Below, piece by piece: positions 29,811-36,445 of a stretch of 36,445 nt of DNA; the first letter of the stretch is position 1; each line of letters opens with the position of its first letter. Where the stretch lies: assembly GCA_900316835.1 (NCBI GenBank), contig ONEL01000031.1:1-36445 (forward strand). Direction: 5' to 3'. The notes beneath the pieces were generated by a model. That model was not told the DNA's origin. It worked only from the letters and a program-made list of their open reading frames with translations, and made no database searches. The translations under genes were made by a program, and so were the position numbers. The stretch is from an uncultured Prevotellaceae bacterium (GTDB lineage Bacteria; Bacteroidota; Bacteroidia; Bacteroidales; Muribaculaceae).

Positions 29811-30935
29811 TTATCGGTTGAGCGTGTAACGGCATCCTGGCAGGGTGGAGATTATCCCCTTTGTGTCGAGCTCTACCAGGCTTGCCATGAGGCGGTAGAT
29901 GGGAACATTAAGAGAGCTGGCAAGGTCATTGATGTGAAGGTCGCCTTGCTTGCGCAAAAAATCCACAATGCTTTGTTGCTCGGCGGTGAGTTGAGGGAAT
30001 AGTTCTAGCTCCTTGCCTTGAACGGGTATTTCTTTCGACTCCCAGCGCATGGCTCTAATTAGGTCCTCGGCGCAAGTGATAGCTGCTGCCTGATTGTTCA
30101 AAATCAGGCGATTGCAACCCTTGGAAAACTCGTCAGTAACACGTCCGGGTAATGCAAACACATCGCGGCTGTAGCTAGCGGCGATATTGGCGGTGACAAG
30201 CGAACCGCCCTTGTCGGCACTCTCCACCACCACGGTGCAATCGCTCAGTGCCGCAATGATGCGATTGCGAGCAAGGAAATTGCCACGATGAATCTCGTCC
30301 TGACTAGTGTAATCACTAACTATTGCTCCACCCGTCTGCACAATGTGGGCGGCATCGTTGCGATGCTCGGCTGGATAAATCTTGTTCAAGCCACATGCTT
30401 GAACACCAACGGTGGGAACGTTATATTTTAGTGCCGCACGGTGAGCATTGATGTCGGTGCCATAAGCGAGGCCACTCACTATTATCACTTCGCCTGCCAG
30501 CATCGTTGAGAGGTCGCTCACTAGACGGTCGCAAAACTGTGCGCCGTAGTGAGTGCTTCGCCTAGTGCCCACAACACTAATCACATGCTTGGCATTGAGA
30601 TTGCACTGCCCTATGGTGTAGAGCAAAATGGGAGCATCGCTGGCATTGGCTAAACGGCGAGGGTAGTCATCGTCGGTATAATACACTACCTTGATGTTCT
30701 TTTCTTGCACAAACTGTAGTTCTTTCTCGGCCTTGCGAAGCATCTCGTCGCGATACTTGCGTTCATGGACCTTGCTTCGGCTTCCGGTCAAGGCTTTTAG
30801 CTCACGCTCAGGCATGGAAAAGAAGTCTTTCTCACTTGGAATGACATCTAGAATGCGTTGTGCCAGTTCGTAGCCCATGCCGCGAATGCCGGCAAAGGCC
30901 ATGCGAAACACTATGTCGGGATGAGCATGTGTCAT
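29811..30935 (-). CDS. dprA: DNA-processing protein DprA
   Basis: DprA binds incoming single-stranded DNA during natural transformation and loads RecA; it is also kept in many species not known to be competent. The 374-aa product has an N-terminal helical domain (about 1-75, with a GIRGMGYELAQRIL helix-hairpin-helix-like part). The Rossmann-like core (about 80-290) holds SVVGTRRSTHYG, SGLAYGTDINAHRAAL, GNFLARNRIIAALS and GSLVTANIAASY. The C-terminal winged-helix domain is about 310-374. All family motifs are present. Its start overlaps the thioesterase stop by four bases, so the promoter at 31370-31377 serves both. Confidence 0.93.
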   Translation of the reverse strand: MTHAHPDIVFRMAFAGIRGMGYELAQRILDVIPSEKDFFSMPERELKALTGSRSKVHERKYRDEMLRKAEKELQFVQEKNIKVVYYTDDDYPRRLANASDAPILLYTIGQCNLNAKHVISVVGTRRSTHYGAQFCDRLVSDLSTMLAGEVIIVSGLAYGTDINAHRAALKYNVPTVGVQACGLNKIYPAEHRNDAAHIVQTGGAIVSDYTSQDEIHRGNFLARNRIIAALSDCTVVVESADKGGSLVTANIAASYSRDVFALPGRVTDEFSKGCNRLILNNQAAAITCAEDLIRAMRWESKEIPVQGKELELFPQLTAEQQSIVDFLRKQGDLHINDLASSLNVPIYRLMASLVELDTKGIISTLPGCRYTLNR

Positions 30936-31339
30936 AGCAATTTGCTGAATGCGTTAAACAGGCTATCGCCACGTGAGAGCTTACCATTCTCTAGGCTCAC
31001 CACGCTCACCACGGCATGAATTGCCATTTCACCGGTGTGCTTGTTGTAAATATCTTGATGGAAAACAAACCTCACGCCTTTTTTCTCCACCCACAAGCTG
31101 CTGAGCATGACGTCGCCCGAGCGCAGAGGGGTCTTGTAATCAATCTCAACACGGCTCAACACTGGCACTATGCCGTCGGCGCTCATCTCCTTAAACGAGT
31201 AGCCCGCCCAGCGGCAAAACTCGTGGCGTGTGAGCTCCAGGTAGTGAAGATAGTTAGCGTTGTTCACGATACCCTCGCTGTCGAGCTCGTAATCTCGCAC
31301 AGCTATTTCTAGGCTGAAGATGTAGTCGGTTGTTCCCAT
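30932..31339 (-). CDS. Acyl-CoA thioesterase, hotdog fold (YbgC/FadM-like)
   Basis: From the ATG at 31339 the product is 135 aa, the usual length for a single 4HBT domain. The signature region reads VRDYELDSEGIVNNANYLHY followed by LELTRHEF, with the family's Asp and Asn-Asn-Tyr positions. Such enzymes hydrolyse acyl-CoA thioesters in the cytosol; the chain preference cannot be read. An in-frame ATG at 31372 lies within the -7 box and is rejected. It is translationally coupled to dprA. Confidence 0.85.
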   Translation of the reverse strand: MGTTDYIFSLEIAVRDYELDSEGIVNNANYLHYLELTRHEFCRWAGYSFKEMSADGIVPVLSRVEIDYKTPLRSGDVMLSSLWVEKKGVRFVFHQDIYNKHTGEMAIHAVVSVVSLENGKLSRGDSLFNAFSKLL

Positions 31340-31369
31340 TTTGATAAACGCTATTTTAAAAGACAAATG

Positions 31370-31377
31370 CAAAGTTA
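31370..31377 (-). promoter_or_regulatory. -7 box for the thioesterase-dprA unit
   Basis: The minus strand reads TAACTTTG, a full TAnnTTTG match, 31 bases before the ATG at 31339. No TTTG is seen at the normal -33 distance. Confidence 0.6.
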
Positions 31378-31395
31378 GTTATTTTTTTGAATATA

Positions 31396-31559
31396 TTTTA
31401 GATAAATTAGCTAGTGCTTCCTAAATAAAAATAAAAAACTTCGTTTTTCATTTTGTATTTCTCTCAACTTGCACTAATTTTAGATAAATTAGGCTGCGCT
31501 TCGGAAATAAAAATAAAAAACTTCGTTTTTCATTTTGTATTTCTCTCAACTTGCACTAA
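31396..31559 (+). repeat. Tandem 82-bp direct repeat carrying a promoter
   Basis: Two units, 31396-31477 and 31478-31559, share TTTTAGATAAATTAG, AAAAATAAAAAACTTCGTTT and TTGTATTTCTCTCAACTTGC. Each contains the TTTG-N19-TAATTTT promoter core of the ruvX gene; the first copy ends in TAATTTTA, the second in TAATTTTG. Confidence 0.85.
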
Positions 31560-31564
31560 TTTTG
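31534..31564 (+). promoter_or_regulatory. Promoter of ruvX-def
   Basis: TTTG (31534-31537) and TAATTTTG (31557-31564) are separated by 19 bases, a perfect Bacteroidetes promoter. Transcription should start near 31570, giving a leader of about 10 bases to the ATG at 31579. Confidence 0.8.
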
Positions 31565-31578
31565 CATGTTTAGAAAAT

Positions 31579-32007
31579 ATGGGACGAATATTAGCTATTG
31601 ACTATGGCCGCAAGCGGTGTGGCATTGCGGTGACCGACACTCTCAAGATTATTGCTAACGCTCTTGAGACTGTGCCCACTCACCAGCTCATGGATTTCCT
31701 CAAGGCTTATGTGAGCCACGAGCAGGTGGAGCTCATTGTTATGGGCAAGCCCACTCAGCTCAATGGTGAGCCCAGCGAGAGCATGCGCTACATCAAGCCC
31801 TTTCTCAACCGACTCAAGAAGGAGTTGCCACAGTTGCCGGTGGTGATGTGGGACGAACGCTTCACCTCCACCATTGCCCATCAAGCCATGATTGATGGTG
31901 GCATGAAGAAGAGTGACCGCCGCGACAAGGCTCGCGTGGATAGCATTGCGGCTAGCATCATCCTTAACGACTATCTACAAAGCAAACAATTTAATCAACC
32001 ATTATGA
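31579..32007 (+). CDS. ruvX: Putative pre-16S rRNA nuclease / Holliday junction resolvase-like RuvX
   Basis: YqgF/RuvX family, 142 aa from the ATG at 31579. In E. coli YqgF acts in 16S rRNA 5' maturation; a Holliday-junction role is by homology only. The RNase H-like fold shows the first catalytic Asp in GRILAIDYGRKRCGIAVTD (D8), the GKPTQLNGEPSE loop, the WDERFTSTIAHQAM motif, and the last acidic residue in RRDKARVDSIAASIIL. A longer reading upstream would run through the promoter repeat and is rejected. def overlaps its stop by four bases. Confidence 0.92.
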   Translation: MGRILAIDYGRKRCGIAVTDTLKIIANALETVPTHQLMDFLKAYVSHEQVELIVMGKPTQLNGEPSESMRYIKPFLNRLKKELPQLPVVMWDERFTSTIAHQAMIDGGMKKSDRRDKARVDSIAASIILNDYLQSKQFNQPL

Positions 32008-32576
32008 TTCTACCTATTTATATTTATGGACAACCCGTGCTACGCAAAGTGGCAGAACCCATCGACAAGGACTATCCTGGCCTTGACGAGCTTATCCAGA
32101 ACATGAAGGATACTATGTACGACAGTGACGGAATTGGCATCGCGGCTCCACAAGTGGGGGTGAGCGCACGCATTGTTTACATCGACGTTGATGTGCTCAA
32201 AGACAAGTTTCCTGAGCTCAAGGACAAGCGGCTGGTGCTTATCAACCCCGAGATTACCATTGATGAAGATAGCCCCACCGAGGTGCGCGAGGAGGGATGC
32301 TTGAGCGTGCCCGGCATTCACGAGAATGTGACTCGTCACACTAAGTTGCACATCCACTACTTCGACGAGAACTGGCAAGAGCATGACGAGGATATAGAGG
32401 GATACTTGGCACGTGTCATTCAGCATGAGTGCGACCACTTGGAGGGTCACGTCTTTATTGATCACATTTCGGCGATTCGCAAGCAGATGATTCGCAACAA
32501 ACTTAACAACATGATTAAGGGTAAAGTGGACTGCGACTATCGCGTCAAGGTTTATAAGCCCGCTCGCCGCCATTAG
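32004..32576 (+). CDS. def: Peptide deformylase
   Basis: This enzyme removes the formyl group from the N-terminal methionine of new proteins. The 190-aa product shows the three family motifs: GIGIAAPQVG (43-52), EGCLSVPG with metal ligand C99, and QHECDHLEG with H141, E142 and H145. All catalytic residues are present and the length is normal. It overlaps ruvX by ATGA and is 78 bases ahead of nagB, with no clear promoter between. Confidence 0.95.
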   Translation: MILPIYIYGQPVLRKVAEPIDKDYPGLDELIQNMKDTMYDSDGIGIAAPQVGVSARIVYIDVDVLKDKFPELKDKRLVLINPEITIDEDSPTEVREEGCLSVPGIHENVTRHTKLHIHYFDENWQEHDEDIEGYLARVIQHECDHLEGHVFIDHISAIRKQMIRNKLNNMIKGKVDCDYRVKVYKPARRH

Positions 32577-32654
32577 GCCGTGAGTAGTTAAGAAGTGGGA
32601 TTCAAAAGAAGTATAATTTAATATTAAAGCAATAACCTCTAAATATTTTGACAA

Positions 32655-33464
32655 ATGAGACTAATCATCGAACCTGATTATGAGAAAGTATCGGCATGGG
32701 CTGCAGCCTATGTAGCTTCGCGCATCAATGTGGCTAAACCCACGGCTCAGAAGCCTTTTGTGCTGGGATGTCCCACTGGTAGCTCACCGCTGGGCATGTA
32801 TCGCAAGCTCATTGAACTGAACAAGGCTGGCAAAGTGTCGTTCCAGAATGTGGTGACATTCAATATGGATGAGTATGTGGGATTGCCCGAAGACCATCCT
32901 GAGAGCTACCACAGCTTCATGTGGAACAACTTTTTCTCACACATCGACATCAAGCCCGAGAATGTGAACATCCTCAATGGCAACGCGCAGGATTTGGAAC
33001 AGGAATGTGCGCAATATGAGCAACGCATCAAGGCTGCGGGAGGTATCGACCTCTTCATGGGAGGCGTGGGCCCCGACGGGCACATAGCATTCAACGAGCC
33101 TGGCTCGTCGCTAACGTCGCTCACACGCATGAAGACTCTTACTCAAGATACTATCATCGCCAACAGCCGCTTCTTCGACAACGACATCAACAAGGTGCCC
33201 AAGACTGCGCTCACCGTGGGCGTTGGCACAGTAATGGCTGCTCGCGAGGTGATGATTATAGTTAATGGTTACAAGAAGGCTAGGGCATTGCAACAGGCTG
33301 TGGAAGGTGGAGTGTCGCACATGTGCACCTTGAGCGCGCTGCAAATGCACCGCAAGGCAATCATCGTCTGCGACGAGGACGCCACCATGGAGCTGAAGGT
33401 GGGAACTTATCGCTACTTCAAGGACATTGAGAGCCAGCACCTCGACCCAGCCACAATGATGTAA
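32655..33464 (+). CDS. nagB: Glucosamine-6-phosphate deaminase
   Basis: NagB converts glucosamine 6-phosphate to fructose 6-phosphate and ammonia, feeding amino-sugar carbon into glycolysis. The 269-aa product matches the E. coli enzyme in length and keeps its key residues at the same numbers: D72 (FNMDEYVGL), D141, H143 and E148 ([16 protein letters not shown]). The start is the ATG 78 bases after def. No TAnnTTTG box lies in that gap (the nearest is a one-base-shifted ATATTTTG), so it may be read from the ruvX promoter. It ends at a bidirectional terminator. Confidence 0.95.
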   Translation: MRLIIEPDYEKVSAWAAAYVASRINVAKPTAQKPFVLGCPTGSSPLGMYRKLIELNKAGKVSFQNVVTFNMDEYVGLPEDHPESYHSFMWNNFFSHIDIKPENVNILNGNAQDLEQECAQYEQRIKAAGGIDLFMGGVGPDGHIAFNEPGSSLTSLTRMKTLTQDTIIANSRFFDNDINKVPKTALTVGVGTVMAAREVMIIVNGYKKARALQQAVEGGVSHMCTLSALQMHRKAIIVCDEDATMELKVGTYRYFKDIESQHLDPATMM

Positions 33465-33494
33465 TCGCATCGAGAATATAAACTACTAATACTC

Positions 33495-33543
33495 ATTAAG
33501 GACAATTACTTTGGCTTTTCTTAGCCTAGTAATTGTCCTTAAT
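33495..33543. terminator. Bidirectional terminator between nagB and rnr
   Basis: A 16-bp perfect stem (33495-33510 with 33528-33543, ATTAAGGACAATTACT and complement) has a 17-base loop that holds a further GGCT/AGCC pair. It serves both convergent genes. Confidence 0.85.
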
Positions 33544-33579
33544 ATTTATTAGTGGTGGTTAATAGTTGCCGATTTGGGT

Positions 33580-35955
33580 TCAACGGCGGCGACGGCTCTT
33601 GGGGTTCTTGCCTCTACCATTCTTGGCTGAACGCCCCCTAGTAACCTCGCGGCGGGTGCTGTTGCCACGCTGGCCACGTTTTGAGCGACGCGATGCGCTA
33701 CCGCCTTCATATTGTGCCCGCATCTTATCGGTAGCGCTCTCGCGCGACATGCGCGACTCGTAGGTGATGGGTGCCTTGTCAATGCGGTGGCTTCCTGCTG
33801 GATTGTCGCGATCCACAAGAACAAAGTCGAGCTGTTTCTTCACCAGGTCGGCGCGTGCCACCTGAATGGTTACAGGGTCACCTAGCTGATATTTCTTACC
33901 ACGGCGGCGACCATAAATGAGATAGTTTTTCTCGTCAAACTCGTAGAAGTCGTCGTCGAGGTCGCGCACGGCAATCATGCCCTCGCAGTGGGTCTCGTTG
34001 AGCTCTACGTACACGCCCCACTCGGTCACGCCCGAGATTTTACCATCGTAGACCTCGCCCAGGCGGGCTCCCATGAATTCCACCTCTTTATATTTTATAG
34101 AGGCACGTTCGGCATTGGCGGCTAGTTGCTCTTGACTACTAACGTGCTTGCATTCTTCCTCAAGTTTCTCGGGATTGACGGTGCGAGCCCCTTTTTGCGC
34201 ATACTTGTCGAGCAGGCGGTGCACCATCACGTCGGGGTAGCGACGAATGGGCGACGTGAAATGTGTGTAGTATTCAAACGCTAGTCCGTAGTGCCCCACG
34301 TTCTCGGTCGAGTAGACAGCCTTAGCCTGTGCCTTGATGGCAAGCAATGAGATTAGCTCTTCCTCGGGCTTGCCTTTTATTTCCTTAAGTAGTTTGTTAA
34401 TGGAGCGATTTACCTCCTTAGCGGTACCACTGGTCTTGAGTTTGTGGCCAAAGTGCAACGCTATGTGTGCCACGTTGCTCAGTTTCTCGCTGTCGGGCTC
34501 CTCATGGATGCGGTAAACAAAGGCTTTCGCCTTCTTGCTCGCTGGCACTTTGCCTATGTGAGCTGCCACGGTGCGGTTAGCCAGGAGCATAAATTCCTCG
34601 ATTAGCTGGTTAGCTTCACGCGACACGTGCAGGTGCACAGCGGTGGGTGTGCCTGTCTCGTCGATGTCGAAGTATTTCTCCTCGCGGTTAAATTCCACGG
34701 CACCTTCTTCAAATCGTTGCTTGCGCAACTTTTGGGCTAGAGCATGGAATGTGAGAATTTCCTGTGCCAGTTCGCCCTCGCCTTTTTCTATTATCTCTTG
34801 AGCTTCCTCGTAGCAGAAGCGGCGGTCGCTGTTTATCACCGTGTGGCAAATCTTGTACTTGTACACCTTGGCGTTATCATCCATCTCAAACACCACCGAG
34901 TGGCACAACTTGTCCTCGCCGGGACGCAATGAGCAAATGTAGTTGCACAGTCGCTCAGGAAGCATGGGCACGGTGCGGTCAACCAGATAGACCGATGTGG
35001 CGCGCTCGTAGGCTTCCTTGTCAATAACCGAGCCTGGTTTTACGTAGTGGGTAACATCGGCAATGTGAACACCAATCTCCCAGCGTCCATTGGGCAGCTT
35101 CTCAATCGAGAGAGCGTCGTCAAAGTCCTTGGCGTCGGCGGGGTCGATGGTGAAGGTGGTGACACCACGCATGTCGCGGCGACGCGCAATTTCCTCGGCG
35201 GTAATGCCTGGCTCTAGCTTGTTGGCGACGCGCTCCACACTCTCGGGATAGCGATAAGGCAGTCCAAACTCAGCCAGGATAGCATGAATCTCAGCATTAT
35301 TCTCGCCAGCCTTGCCCAGCACGTCTATCACCTCGCCAATGGGGCTGTTAGAGCCCTCGGGCCACTCGATGATGCGCACCACCACCTTGTCGCCGGTCTT
35401 GCCGCCAGCAAGTTTGTCGAGCGGGATAAAAATGTCGGTGGCAAGAAACTTGCTGTCGGTTGCCAAGTGGGCGAAATATTTTCTTATGTCAAGTGTGCCA
35501 ATGAACACTTGCTCCTTGCGCTCCACAATCTTTATAACCTCGGCCTCGGGCTCAAAACCACTGCGGGCGGCGCTAATGTGTACCATCACCTTGTCGCCGT
35601 TGAGGGCATGCATCGAGTTGCGCTCGGCCACCATGATGGGTGCGCTATCGTCACCTTCCAGTATCACGCTGTTCTTGCCGTTGCTGCGGCGCACAAAGAT
35701 ACCTGCCGCAACATTATTGCGCTGGGCGGCGCGAAACTTGCCGGGAGCTATCTCATTGATAAACCCGTCGACCGAGAGTTGCTCCAGTATCTCAACAATG
35801 AGAGCACGTTGCTTGGGGGTCTTGGCTCCCACTTGAGCGCTCACCTGCTTGTAGTTGAAGGGTGCCTCATCTTGAGTGTTGAAGAAGTTAATAACCTTGT
35901 CGTGAAACTCTCGGCGTTCTATGTTAAGAGAATTTAATCGGTCACGTTTTGCCAT
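33580..35955 (-). CDS. rnr: Ribonuclease R
   Basis: This processive 3'-to-5' exoribonuclease degrades structured RNA. The 791-aa product has an N-terminal winged-helix-like part (about 10-75), cold-shock domains (about 80-215), the RNB catalytic domain (about 255-590) and an S1 domain (about 640-725). The metal-binding aspartates are in TIDPADAKDFDDALSI (D271, D277, D279, D280). A very basic Arg/Gly/Ser tail (about 740-791, ending KSRRRR) probably binds RNA. The promoter (35986-36017) is excellent and gives a leader of about 25 bases. Confidence 0.94.
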   Translation of the reverse strand: MAKRDRLNSLNIERREFHDKVINFFNTQDEAPFNYKQVSAQVGAKTPKQRALIVEILEQLSVDGFINEIAPGKFRAAQRNNVAAGIFVRRSNGKNSVILEGDDSAPIMVAERNSMHALNGDKVMVHISAARSGFEPEAEVIKIVERKEQVFIGTLDIRKYFAHLATDSKFLATDIFIPLDKLAGGKTGDKVVVRIIEWPEGSNSPIGEVIDVLGKAGENNAEIHAILAEFGLPYRYPESVERVANKLEPGITAEEIARRRDMRGVTTFTIDPADAKDFDDALSIEKLPNGRWEIGVHIADVTHYVKPGSVIDKEAYERATSVYLVDRTVPMLPERLCNYICSLRPGEDKLCHSVVFEMDDNAKVYKYKICHTVINSDRRFCYEEAQEIIEKGEGELAQEILTFHALAQKLRKQRFEEGAVEFNREEKYFDIDETGTPTAVHLHVSREANQLIEEFMLLANRTVAAHIGKVPASKKAKAFVYRIHEEPDSEKLSNVAHIALHFGHKLKTSGTAKEVNRSINKLLKEIKGKPEEELISLLAIKAQAKAVYSTENVGHYGLAFEYYTHFTSPIRRYPDVMVHRLLDKYAQKGARTVNPEKLEEECKHVSSQEQLAANAERASIKYKEVEFMGARLGEVYDGKISGVTEWGVYVELNETHCEGMIAVRDLDDDFYEFDEKNYLIYGRRRGKKYQLGDPVTIQVARADLVKKQLDFVLVDRDNPAGSHRIDKAPITYESRMSRESATDKMRAQYEGGSASRRSKRGQRGNSTRREVTRGRSAKNGRGKNPKSRRRR

Positions 35956-35985
35956 GATATAATGTGGTATTAAAAATCAATAATG

Positions 35986-36017
35986 CAAAGTTAAACAAAA
36001 AAAATCAACATTGCAAA
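35986..36017 (-). promoter_or_regulatory. Promoter of rnr
   Basis: On the minus strand TTTG (36014-36017) and TAACTTTG (35986-35993) are separated by 20 bases, matching the Bacteroidetes consensus fully. Confidence 0.75.
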
Positions 36018-36170
36018 ACGTTTTATGACACAGCCTGAAAATACAACCACTAATTCCTTTTAACCACTAATTCTCACCAATTTACACTAATTATCTAGCT
36101 TCGGCGCAAGTTGTTGACTAACAACCACAAATCAAACAGATTAATCGCAATGCTTGCCTCTTCCTCAAAC
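36018..36170. other. Spacer without a visible gene
   Basis: No ORF of note is seen. It holds short CACTAATT-type direct repeats (about 36046-36094). It leads into the hairpin repeats at the window end. Confidence 0.4.
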
Positions 36171-36336
36171 AATTACTAACAAAAATGCGATTAAGCGAGT
36201 CAAAGCTGAGCTCCAGCTCAAAGCGTTGCGAGCGTGAGCATTTTATCCAAAAATGCGATTAAGTGAGTCAAAGTTTTAGCTTGCTAAAAACCTTGCGAGC
36301 GTGAGCATTTTATCCAATTACAAACAATTTATATTT
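36171..36336. repeat. Hairpin repeat family, copies B and C in tandem
   Basis: Two units with a period of about 68 bases (36180-36247 and 36248-36314) both read AAAAATGCGATTAAG, a hairpin, then GCGAGCGTGAGCATTTTATC. The hairpin is TGAGCT-CC-AGCTCA in B (36207-36220) and GTTTTAGC-TT-GCTAAAAAC in C (36273-36291). Outer AAAATGC/GCATTTT arms can also pair. The 3' flank, AATTACAAACAATTT, matches copy A. Confidence 0.7.
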
Positions 36337-36358
36337 TAGCGCGAAACGCCATTAATTT

Positions 36359-36413
36359 CCTGCGCCAGCAGGCTTTTTGGCGAACTTTGTTCGCAACTTT
36401 TTGATAACTATCA
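36359..36413. repeat. Cluster of short hairpins at the window end
   Basis: CCTGC-GCCA-GCAGG (36359-36372), GCGAAC-TTT-GTTCGC (36380-36394) and TGATAACTATCA (36402-36413) lie in a row. The last motif also occurs inside both MITE-like elements, so a degraded or truncated copy may lie here; the window ends before this can be settled. Confidence 0.4.
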
Positions 36414-36445
36414 TGAGCTATTGCCATCATTGAGAATTCATTTAT

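Noticed and set aside
31453..31578. 42-codon upstream extension of ruvX
   Set aside because: It runs through the promoter repeat and lies before the expected transcription start. The family's N-terminus begins at the ATG at 31579.
1..36445. tRNA or rRNA genes
   Set aside because: Reading by eye I noticed no TPsiC-arm consensus with a matching acceptor stem and no rRNA core motifs. A tRNAscan run would settle it.

Overview
The window looks like chromosome from an anaerobic gut member of the Bacteroidales, possibly Muribaculaceae or a close relative; the family is inferred, not proven. The evidence is many -7 boxes of the form TAnnTTTG with a TTTG or TTG about 19-20 bases upstream, the lack of strong Shine-Dalgarno sites, a type IX secretion plug-domain protein, BspA-like leucine-rich surface proteins with dockerin-like C-termini, a KorAB 2-oxoacid:ferredoxin oxidoreductase and an S9B dipeptidyl peptidase. 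I support 24 protein genes. I see no tRNA, rRNA, CRISPR array or intact transposase gene.

Layout. Bases 1-454 hold the end of a repeated inverted-repeat element and a possible very short ORF. Next come a divergent pair: free methionine-R-sulfoxide reductase (-) and a T9SS plug-domain protein followed by a membrane acyltransferase (+). These end at a bidirectional terminator (about 3440-3483). Bases 3498-15018 are an all-minus surface and regulatory region: a standalone AraC-type DNA-binding domain, two LRR/dockerin-like surface proteins and a lipoprotein in one probable operon (9164 to 3498); a membrane-anchored TPR-AraC regulator (10900-9278); a second small lipoprotein; and a large BspA-like LRR/dockerin-like protein. 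Bases 15231-20292 are a minus-strand operon of GH2 glycosidase, M64 metallopeptidase and dGTPase.

Bases 20340-21277 and 24376-24920 are repeat-rich spacers. They flank a DPP IV-miaA pair and precede korA-korB and a secreted serine hydrolase. A heptanucleotide tandem repeat separates the hydrolase from dprA and a hotdog thioesterase (-). Then come ruvX-def-nagB (+) behind a tandemly duplicated promoter, and rnr (-). The window ends in hairpin-rich repeats.

The most interesting signals are non-coding or modular. A 14-bp box (GCAAAATSGTGCAT) occurs three times, and in front of both AraC-family genes it lies exactly the same distance from the -7 element. A repeat family keeps a hairpin although the stem bases have changed between copies. 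Two MITE-like elements share 22-bp inverted ends. A second small inverted-repeat element sits between a candidate promoter and korA. Three otherwise different surface proteins share nearly identical dockerin-like C-terminal modules, with no cohesin visible.
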